NCBI RefSeq assembly: GCF_018860805.1
Contig: NZ_JAHKQR010000011.1
Coordinates: 595,647-659,646 of the forward strand
Direction of reading: 5' to 3'
Length of the DNA: 64,000 nt
From: Aestuariibacter sp. A3R04
Lineage (GTDB): Bacteria; Pseudomonadota; Gammaproteobacteria; Enterobacterales; Alteromonadaceae
Shown here: positions 56,836-64,000 of the stretch, piece by piece
How positions within the stretch are numbered: position 1 is the first letter of the stretch
Layout: each line of letters begins with the position of its first letter
Notes under the pieces: generated by a model
Told to the model about the DNA's origin: nothing
Database searches by the model: none
What the model saw: the letters and a program-made list of their open reading frames with translations, nothing else
Made by a program: the position numbers and the translations under genes

Positions 56836-58407
56836 ATGAGCGATGACTTTTTGTTTGCGGATGACGATGGTGAGGAAGAACTGTCGGTAGTGGGTACGTG
56901 GAAAGTACTCATAGTAGATGATGAACCGGAAGTTCATACGGTCACCAGGCTGGCGTTAGGGGATTTTGTCCTCGATGATAAACGCCTCGATTTTGTCAGT
57001 GTGTATACCGGAGAGGAAGCCAAAGCTTATTTTCGTCAACATCGTGATGTGGCAGTGGTGCTGCTCGATGTTGTTATGGAAACAGATAATGCCGGCCTGG
57101 AGGTTGCCGAGTATATTCGCAATGAACTGGATAATCACTTCACCCGCATTATTCTGAGAACCGGGCAGCCAGGTCAGGCTCCTGAGCGAAGCGTCATTGT
57201 TAATTACGATATCAACGACTACAAATCCAAAACGGAATTAACTGCGCAAAAACTATTTACTGCGATGATTTCCTCTCTGCGTTCCTATCGCGATATCGTT
57301 GTTATTGAGGAAAGTCGGGCAGGGCTTGAAAAAATCATAGATGCGTCGGCAGATTTATTCACATCCCGCTCTTTGGAAAAATTCATGCAGGGCCTTATAC
57401 AGCAGCTTTCCTCGATCATGGGGTTTTCCAAAGATGCCGCATACATCACCAATGCTGTTGCCGTTTCCCGCCCCCTGAAAACGGATGCGGCTGAGGACGA
57501 ATTATTCGTGTTCGCCGGAAACGGCGAATATGCAGGCTATGAAGGGCAACAGTTAAAAGAAAGTATATCCGCCGATGTGTATGAACTGTGTATTAAAGCA
57601 CTCAATGAAAAACGCATTATTTTTGGCGATGACTATGTGGTAGCGTATTGTTACAGCAAACACCACAAAGGCTCAGTACTGTATTTGTCGGGCGTGCCAA
57701 GACGCCTTAATGCCAACAGTATGCATATGCTTAAACTCTTTTCTGATAATGTGCAATTGGCCTTTGAAAACGTGTTGATAACCCAGGACGTTGAAAGTAC
57801 GCAACGGGAAATAATTGAGCGATTGGGGCGAGCAATGGACAGCGATACTCAAACCAGTCGACATATTCAACGAATGGTCGAAATGGCCGATTTGCTGGGT
57901 CGTTATGCCGGTTTGTCTGAAACGGAGGTTTACACGCTCAGGATGGCCATTCCTCTTCATGATGTGGGTAATACCAATGTCTCTTCTCAGATCCTGATGA
58001 AAACTGATGAGCTGTCTGAAGATGAGCGCTTTGCTATCCGCCAACATGCGGAATTTGGCTATCAAATTTTAAAAGACTCCGACAGCCCAACTATCCAACT
58101 GGCGTCAATACTGGCTAAAGAACATCACGAGCGCTGGGACGGAAAAGGGTATCCCGCTGGGTTACAAGGCGAAGCCATAAAGCTTGAAAGTCGCATAGCT
58201 GCCCTTGTTGATGTATTTGATGCGTTGCGTAACCAGCGTCCGTACAAACCGGCGTGGTCACTTGAAAAGACGTTGAAAACCCTCACCGGCGAGAGTGGCA
58301 GACATTTTGACCCCAATCTCGTTAAACTACTGGTGGAAAACGCGCCCCGATTCGACGCTATTCAACAATGTTTGTCAGATAAATTTGTCGCAAATAAGGA
58401 AAACTAA
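56836..58407 (+). CDS. Response regulator with DUF3369 and HD-GYP domains
   Basis: 523 residues. Receiver about 22-150 (DD at 28-29, Asp78), a DUF3369-type GAF-like domain about 160-320, then HD-GYP about 325-510. HD at 375-376, HH at 430-431 and GYP at 438-440 are present, but HDxGK reads HDVGN, with Asn379 in place of the usual Lys. Likely a c-di-GMP phosphodiesterase regulated by phosphorylation; activity is uncertain given the substitution. Inserted between prmC and sirB2, where E. coli has nothing comparable. Confidence 0.88.
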   Translation: MSDDFLFADDDGEEELSVVGTWKVLIVDDEPEVHTVTRLALGDFVLDDKRLDFVSVYTGEEAKAYFRQHRDVAVVLLDVVMETDNAGLEVAEYIRNELDNHFTRIILRTGQPGQAPERSVIVNYDINDYKSKTELTAQKLFTAMISSLRSYRDIVVIEESRAGLEKIIDASADLFTSRSLEKFMQGLIQQLSSIMGFSKDAAYITNAVAVSRPLKTDAAEDELFVFAGNGEYAGYEGQQLKESISADVYELCIKALNEKRIIFGDDYVVAYCYSKHHKGSVLYLSGVPRRLNANSMHMLKLFSDNVQLAFENVLITQDVESTQREIIERLGRAMDSDTQTSRHIQRMVEMADLLGRYAGLSETEVYTLRMAIPLHDVGNTNVSSQILMKTDELSEDERFAIRQHAEFGYQILKDSDSPTIQLASILAKEHHERWDGKGYPAGLQGEAIKLESRIAALVDVFDALRNQRPYKPAWSLEKTLKTLTGESGRHFDPNLVKLLVENAPRFDAIQQCLSDKFVANKEN

Positions 58408-58782
58408 ATGTATATGATGGCCAAGCATATTCACCTCACTGCCGTGGCTTTGAGCGTGTTTCTTTTTGTACTGCGATTTCTTTGGTCACAATACAACAGT
58501 GCAGTATTGCAAAAGACGTGGGCTAAAGTCTTACCCCACGTAATAGATACTGTACTGTTGGCAAGTGCTATTTGGCTGTGTGTTTTATTGAGTCAATATC
58601 CGCTTCTTCAGGGCTGGCTCACATTCAAGCTGGTAGGGCTTATTGTGTATATCTTTCTCGGCTTAGTCGCCTTAAAGCTGGGGCGTAACACGGCGGTAAA
58701 ATGGGCCGCTTTTGTCGGTGCGCTTGTCTGCCTGGCAGCCATTGCTCATGTAGCTGTGACTAAGCAACCTTTGTTTTTGTAG
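58408..58782 (+). CDS. sirB2: SirB2-family membrane protein
   Basis: 124 residues with four membrane helices (KHIHLTAVALSVFLFVLRFLW at the N-terminus). The ATG directly follows the HD-GYP stop. Family of unknown function found between prmC and kdsA in many gammaproteobacteria; the usual sirB1 partner is missing here. Confidence 0.88.
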   Translation: MYMMAKHIHLTAVALSVFLFVLRFLWSQYNSAVLQKTWAKVLPHVIDTVLLASAIWLCVLLSQYPLLQGWLTFKLVGLIVYIFLGLVALKLGRNTAVKWAAFVGALVCLAAIAHVAVTKQPLFL

Positions 58783-59652
<870 letters not shown>

Positions 59653-59670
59653 CAGGACGCTGATGGCGAT

Positions 59671-59695
59671 TGCCAGCCCTGGAAGTGGGCTGGCA
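59671..59695. other. Hairpin between kdsA and a convergent small gene
   Basis: TGCCAGCCC / GGGCTGGCA, perfect 9 bp stem with a 7-nt loop, without a T run. A possible bidirectional terminator. Confidence 0.5.
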
Positions 59696-59718
59696 GTCGT
59701 ATCAGGTGTGGATATAGG

Positions 59719-59985
59719 TTATTCAGATTTTTCTGAAGACACCTCTTCTTGTTGCTCTTTTTCATTCATGGCGAGCAACTGTTTAGCAATGGCTTGTTGG
59801 GTTTCAGAAGTTAGAATACTGGTTACCTGCTCCTGTACGTTAACGGTAAGACTGCTTAGGTCAATAGCGTCAATTACCGGTGTAATGGTAACTTCTGAAG
59901 AAAGTTCTTCAGAGATAGTTGGATACGCAGTAGTTGATGCCAGGATGATGGCCATTTGGCCAATAAATTTTTTGAATTTAGTCAT
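59719..59985 (-). CDS. Small exported protein, unknown
   Basis: 88 residues: a probable signal peptide (MTKFKKFIGQMAIILASTTAYP) followed by an acidic Ser/Thr/Glu-rich chain (VQEQVTSILTSETQQAIAKQLL and a QQEEVSSEKSE tail). No recognised domain. Convergent with kdsA. Confidence 0.5.
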   Translation of the reverse strand: MTKFKKFIGQMAIILASTTAYPTISEELSSEVTITPVIDAIDLSSLTVNVQEQVTSILTSETQQAIAKQLLAMNEKEQQEEVSSEKSE

Positions 59986-60200
59986 TTCACACCTAATATA
60001 AATAATTTAACATTAATTAACAATTAGTGCGCTTTTTTTACAAATGAAGTTGATAACTTCTTGAAAATAAGTGCTCTAATTTGAAAGCGAGTGAATAGTA
60101 AACAGTTTTTCACTATACTTAAACCGAATAAAATTGTCGCATTTGCATTAGAAAAACTAATGGAGAGTTAATTTGTCTGTCATCTTCTTACGGAGTGTTT

Positions 60201-61100
60201 GTGCACCGACGTCTACCCCCGCTAAACGCCCTGAAGGCCTTTGAAGCCGCTGCGCGTCATTTGAGCTTCACCAAAGCTGCAGATGAACTGTTTGTAACCC
60301 AAGCGGCGGTAAGTCATCAGATCAAAGCGCTGGAAGAATTCTTATCAATGAAATTGTTCTTGAGACGAAACCGCACCTTGTTGTTAACGGAAGAAGGTCA
60401 GGCGTACTTTCTGGAACTGAAGGACATATTTAAAAGCTTGCAGGAAGCCACTGAGCGACTTTTGGCAAAAGGCAGTAAAGGCGCTGTGACAGTTGCCATG
60501 CCCCCCAGTTTTGCCAGCCAGTGGTTGGTGCCAAGGATCAGTAAGTTTAGTGCCGTTCACCCCGATATTGACGTTCGAATTAAAGCCGTGGATTTTGATG
60601 AAGGTTTTCTTGCCGATGATGTCGATGTTGCGATTTACTACGGGAAGGGGCGATGGAACGGGCTTAAAGCCGATAAGTTGCATACTGAGTATTTAACGCC
60701 CCTATGCTCGCCACTATTGTTCGGTGGGCCTAAACCATTGCAAAAGCTCAGTGATCTGAGACACCATGTGTTACTCCACGATATGAGTCGGGACGCCTGG
60801 AAAAACTGGCTCAAAAGCGTGGGGGTATTTGGTGTAAATGTCAATCAAGGCCCGGTGTTCAGCCATTCCATGCTGGTATTGCAAGCTGCTGCACTAGGGC
60901 AGGGAATTGCATTGGGTAATACAATTTTAGCTCGTCCAGAGTTAGATGCCGGCCGGTTAATAATGCCTTTTGAAGAAAAAGTAGCCAGTCGGGACGCCTT
61001 TTATCTGGTTTGTGATGAAGCTCAGGCAGATTTGGGTAAAATTGCCGCTTTCAGAACCTGGATCCTCGCCCAGGTTGAAGAGGAACAATATGACGTTTAG
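60201..61100 (+). CDS. gcvA: GcvA-type LysR regulator
   Basis: 299 residues. GTG at 60201, five bases after GGAG, gives HRRLPPLNALKAFEAAARHL, which aligns with the E. coli GcvA N-terminus. Helix-turn-helix in DELFVTQAAVSHQIKALEEF, effector domain later (DVDVAIYYGKGRWNGLKAD). In E. coli GcvA controls the glycine cleavage operon; gene order gcvA-ygdD-rlmM supports orthology. No gcvB small RNA recognised upstream. Confidence 0.92.
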   Translation: MHRRLPPLNALKAFEAAARHLSFTKAADELFVTQAAVSHQIKALEEFLSMKLFLRRNRTLLLTEEGQAYFLELKDIFKSLQEATERLLAKGSKGAVTVAMPPSFASQWLVPRISKFSAVHPDIDVRIKAVDFDEGFLADDVDVAIYYGKGRWNGLKADKLHTEYLTPLCSPLLFGGPKPLQKLSDLRHHVLLHDMSRDAWKNWLKSVGVFGVNVNQGPVFSHSMLVLQAAALGQGIALGNTILARPELDAGRLIMPFEEKVASRDAFYLVCDEAQADLGKIAAFRTWILAQVEEEQYDV

Positions 61101-61725
61101 TACCCACATTGATAGGGCTGACAACGAAAAGGCGGTGTTCATTTTTGGTCATGGTGCCGGCGCGGGAATGGCGTCAGGCTTTATGCGGGATATGGCGAGG
61201 CTGTTGTGCGACCGGGAAATTACTGTCGTTCGCTTCAATTTTCCGTATATGCAAACCATGGTTGAGTCGGGTAAACGCAGGCCACCTGATAAAATTGACA
61301 AGATGGAAGCCCATTTTTTGACCTTGACGGAATCCGTTTCACAATCGACATCAGCCCCTGTATATATTGGTGGGAAGTCCATGGGAGGGCGTGTATCTAC
61401 ACTTGTGCTTGAAAGCGCTGGAGCTGACGGTGCTATTGTATTTGGCTACCCGTTTCATCCGCCAGGGAAAGCAACCAAACTGCGTACAGCACATCTTGAA
61501 ACTATCAATAAACCGGTTTGTATTATTCAGGGAGAGCGAGACACTTTTGGCACGCAAGAGGAAGTTGAGGGATATTGCTTGTCCGATAAGGTAACATTGC
61601 ATTTTATGCCCGATGGCGATCACAGTCTGAAACCTCGCAAAGCGAGCGGTTATCACTTAAGTGAACACTTAGTTGCCGCCGCTGATCACGCACTATCATT
61701 TATTAACAGGCATCTATCATGCTAA
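61090..61725 (+). CDS. Alpha/beta hydrolase, KANL3/TEX30-like
   Basis: 211 residues. ATG at 61090 follows GAGGAACAAT and overlaps the gcvA stop by 11 bases. FIFGHGAGAGMASGFM near 17-32 and a GKSMGGRVSTL nucleophile elbow, with late Asp (QGERDTF) and His (DGDHSL). Resembles uncharacterised predicted hydrolases of COG3571 type. An extra gene within the gcvA-ygdD-rlmM group. Confidence 0.8.
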   Translation: MTFSTHIDRADNEKAVFIFGHGAGAGMASGFMRDMARLLCDREITVVRFNFPYMQTMVESGKRRPPDKIDKMEAHFLTLTESVSQSTSAPVYIGGKSMGGRVSTLVLESAGADGAIVFGYPFHPPGKATKLRTAHLETINKPVCIIQGERDTFGTQEEVEGYCLSDKVTLHFMPDGDHSLKPRKASGYHLSEHLVAAADHALSFINRHLSC

Positions 61726-62099
61726 GACCTTTTTTACTTATCGGTGCAATTACAGCGCTGACGTCTGTGATTTTTGGCGCGTTTGGTGCCCATGCATTAA
61801 AAGGTATTCTGTCGGCAAGCCAGTTGACGGCTTATCATACCGCGGTAGATTATCAATTTTATCACGCGCTGGCGCTACTTGGCTTACCAGCGTTACAGCA
61901 ATACGTGAATGTAAAGTTGCTAAAAATCACCGGGCTGTGTTTTGTCCTCGGCACTGTTTTGTTCAGTGGTAGCATTTACCTTCTCACGCTACTGGAATGG
62001 GGTTTCGTTGGGCCGTTAACACCTCTTGGCGGCGCTTGTTTTATGTTTGGCTGGGGCAGCTTGATCTTCGGCATTGCCAAGGGGCGATACGGTGAATAG
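61719..62099 (+). CDS. ygdD: DUF423 membrane protein YgdD
   Basis: 126 residues with four membrane helices and the family features FGAFGAHALKG near the N-terminus and PLGGACFMFGWG near the C-terminus. Function unknown. ATG overlaps the hydrolase stop by 7 bases. Confidence 0.92.
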   Translation: MLRPFLLIGAITALTSVIFGAFGAHALKGILSASQLTAYHTAVDYQFYHALALLGLPALQQYVNVKLLKITGLCFVLGTVLFSGSIYLLTLLEWGFVGPLTPLGGACFMFGWGSLIFGIAKGRYGE

Positions 62100-63168
62100 T
62101 TTGTTGATTTATTGCCGGGCAGGTTACGAGTCGGATACGGCAAATGAAATGAATTCGCTCTCGGTTTCATTGTCTATTTTCGGCTATCCAGAATTCACGC
62201 CTGAGCAGGGTTTTATACTGTTTCACTTTTACGGGCAGGGTGACGCTGACAGAATGGGACAGCGATTGGCCGTGTCTGAGACTATTTTTGCTCGTCAGAT
62301 TGTCGTTGTGACCGCGTATCTACAGGAGCTTGACAAAGGCAATCGCTTGGGCCCGGTATTAAACGCTCTTGCCGAGGCCGATTCTGAGGAGTGGAAAAAC
62401 ACATTGTTGTTTGTCGAACATGCCGACACTGAACGCGGTAAGGCGTTGGCCAAGTTTTGTCGAAAATTTACTGTGCCGTTGCGCCAGGGTCTGCGCAAGC
62501 AGGGCAGGTTGACCTATAAAGAAAGGGATGATGGCCGGGCGTTACACGTTTTTTTCACCGATTATGACCATTGTTATGTGGGTCATTCGTATCCCGATTG
62601 CCGCAGTCCATTTGCGCTGGGAATTTGCCGATTGAAATTTCCACCCAAAGCACCTAGCCGTTCTACGTTAAAGTTAGAAGAAGCCATTTTGACAATGTTG
62701 GATGACGATGATCGCGCCTCTATTTTTCGAGAGGGTGCCAGGGCCGTTGATTTGGGAGCGTGTCCGGGAGGTTGGACTTATCAACTGGTTGCCAGGGATA
62801 TGACCGTAGAGGCAATCGATAATGGCACTATTGATGAATCTCTAATGGCCACGGGCTTGGTGGATCACTACGCGGAAGACGGTTTTACCTATAAGCCGAA
62901 ATTTGGCCGTGTAGATTTGCTGGTGTGTGATATGATAGAGCGCCCGGATAGAGTAGCGGTGCTAATGAGTGAATGGCTTGAAAAAGGCTGGGCGGATCAT
63001 GCTATTTTCAACCTGAAGTTGCCCATGAAAAAACGCTACGACACCGTAACAGCTGCTATCGGGGAAATAACAGCGCGATTAGGTAAAAAGGCAAAGGACT
63101 ACCAGTTAAATGTCCGGCACCTGTACCACAATCGCGACGAGGTTACCGTTACTGTCATAAAAGGTTAA
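62092..63168 (+). CDS. rlmM: 23S rRNA 2'-O-ribose methyltransferase RlmM (C2498)
   Basis: 358 residues from GTG 62092, with AGGGGCG seven bases upstream, overlapping the ygdD stop by 8 bases. N-terminal THUMP-like region, FCRKFTVPLRQGLRKQ, PSRSTLKLEEA, the SAM motif AVDLGACPGGWTYQL and KLPMKKRYD near the C-terminus. Methylates C2498 of 23S rRNA. Confidence 0.96.
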   Translation: MNSLLIYCRAGYESDTANEMNSLSVSLSIFGYPEFTPEQGFILFHFYGQGDADRMGQRLAVSETIFARQIVVVTAYLQELDKGNRLGPVLNALAEADSEEWKNTLLFVEHADTERGKALAKFCRKFTVPLRQGLRKQGRLTYKERDDGRALHVFFTDYDHCYVGHSYPDCRSPFALGICRLKFPPKAPSRSTLKLEEAILTMLDDDDRASIFREGARAVDLGACPGGWTYQLVARDMTVEAIDNGTIDESLMATGLVDHYAEDGFTYKPKFGRVDLLVCDMIERPDRVAVLMSEWLEKGWADHAIFNLKLPMKKRYDTVTAAIGEITARLGKKAKDYQLNVRHLYHNRDEVTVTVIKG

Positions 63169-63334
63169 TTTTGCTTTTGTGATGGTAACTCTATGTTTAT
63201 AAACATAAAAGCATTGGCTTGGCGCGAAATTGCTGAATAAGTTTTAGACTTTTTTCGCAAAGGACTATAAATCTGGTATTGAAATCCTTTATAATCCGGC
63301 CGTTTTTTTACTCTGAACCAACGAAAGTGAACTA

Positions 63335-64000
63335 ATGTCAGAATTATCTCATTACAGAAACATTGGTATTTTTGCCCACGTAGACGCGGGCAAAACGACC
63401 ACCACAGAACGTATCTTGAAGCTAACTGGTCGAATTCATAAGATTGGTGATACTCATGATGGGTCAACCACTACTGACTTTATGGAACAGGAAGCTGAGC
63501 GTGGTATTACCATCCAGTCAGCGGCGACGACCTGTTTCTGGAAAGATCACCGCATGAACATCATCGATACCCCAGGGCACGTTGACTTTACAGTTGAAGT
63601 ATATCGTTCACTGAAAGTACTCGACGGCGGTATTGGTGTATTCTGTGGTTCTGGCGGCGTTGAGCCTCAGTCTGAAACCAACTGGCGCTATGCGAACGAA
63701 TCAGAAGTTGCTCGTGTAATCTTCGTTAATAAGCTGGACCGCATGGGTGCAGATTTTTACCGTGTTGTCGGCCAGGTCAAGAAAGTTCTTGCGGCTAATC
63801 CACTGGTGATGACGTTGCCAATCGGTATTGAAGACGAATTTAAAGGCGTTGTTAACCTGCTCGATATGAAAGCGTACATCTGGGATGACTCTGGCTTGCC
63901 AGAAAACTACGAAGTGGTAGACATTCCTGAAGATATGGTTGAAAAAGCGAACGAATACCGTGAACAACTTATCGAAACTGCCGTTGAGCAAGATGACGAC
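63335..64000 (+). CDS. fusA2: Elongation factor G, second type (5' part only)
   Basis: 222 codons visible, cut by the window end. G1 loop [16 protein letters not shown]2/switch region [11 protein letters not shown]3 DTPGH, G4 NKLDRMG. The stretch [20 protein letters not shown] and the placement away from the str operon match FusA2-type EF-G of Vibrio and Alteromonas, a second, divergent paralogue whose exact role is not well known. TATAAT at 63290-63295 may be its -10 box. Confidence 0.93.
   Translation, partial: MSELSHYRNIGIFAHVDAGKTTTTERILKLTGRIHKIGDTHDGSTTTDFMEQEAERGITIQSAATTCFWKDHRMNIIDTPGHVDFTVEVYRSLKVLDGGIGVFCGSGGVEPQSETNWRYANESEVARVIFVNKLDRMGADFYRVVGQVKKVLAANPLVMTLPIGIEDEFKGVVNLLDMKAYIWDDSGLPENYEVVDIPEDMVEKANEYREQLIETAVEQDDD

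Noticed and set aside
59986..60200. Possible gcvB small RNA upstream of gcvA
   Set aside because: The region lacks the conserved GcvB motifs and a terminator hairpin; it is just AT-rich.

Overview
The window is a chromosomal segment of a marine gammaproteobacterium, most likely from the Alteromonadales (Alteromonas and relatives). This rests on gene families and gene order: fusA2-type EF-G, gcvA-ygdD-rlmM, lolB-ispE-tRNA-Gln-prs, hemA-prfA-prmC-sirB2-kdsA, rplY-pth-ychF, miaB-ybeZ-ybeY-corC-lnt next to ubiF and a Met-Leu-Gln-Gln tRNA operon, and grpE-dnaK-dnaJ. Most of the window is conserved housekeeping sequence with accessory inserts between the blocks. No prophage, CRISPR array or intact insertion sequence was seen.

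Layout. 1-2.8 kb: a cut-off glutathione S-transferase divergent from a LysR regulator, an exported SnoaL/NTF2-like protein and a lone sulfotransferase. 2.8-17.3 kb: nadK and grpE, which are adjacent and divergent in E. coli, are here separated by 13 kb. The insert looks like a polyhydroxybutyrate (PHB)/3-hydroxybutyrate utilisation locus: a four-gene operon (GntP-family permease, exported MetX-like hydrolase, exported PHB depolymerase, 3-hydroxybutyrate dehydrogenase), a divergent TonB-dependent receptor, a LuxR-type response regulator, a BNR-repeat lipoprotein, an IS66 scar, and a very large sensor kinase with a sodium/solute-symporter domain. The regulator and kinase resemble the CrbS/CrbR (MxtR/ErdR) pair that controls acetate use elsewhere. 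16.5-20.7 kb: grpE, dnaK and dnaJ with clear sigma-32 promoters ahead of grpE and dnaK.

20.7-28.7 kb: accessory genes (small membrane protein, DJ-1/PfpI protein, cytochrome c', degenerate-GGDEF/EAL protein, solitary propionyl-CoA synthetase, cytochrome b561), then dapB. 28.7-35.3 kb: carAB behind a leader with two perfect hairpins, greA, a lipoprotein-like hydrolase and a small membrane protein. 35.4-46.2 kb: the miaB-ybeZ-ybeY-corC-lnt operon ending in an hsp20 gene; divergent ubiF with an overlapping 59-residue ORF; a TetR/AhpD-like pair with two operator palindromes; an alanine:sodium symporter; and the tRNA operon with a textbook promoter. 46.4-63.2 kb: AtoE transporter, ychF-pth-rplY, prs with an embedded tRNA-Gln, ispE, lolB, then hemA-prfA-prmC, an HD-GYP response regulator, sirB2, kdsA, a small exported protein, gcvA-hydrolase-ygdD-rlmM, and the start of fusA2.

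The best candidate for a lesser-described system is the 3.7-16.4 kb PHB locus. It combines an outer-membrane receptor, periplasmic depolymerase, an uncharacterised MetX-like hydrolase, inner-membrane permease, dehydrogenase and a nearby two-component system. All functions are inferred from sequence reading; no database search was run.
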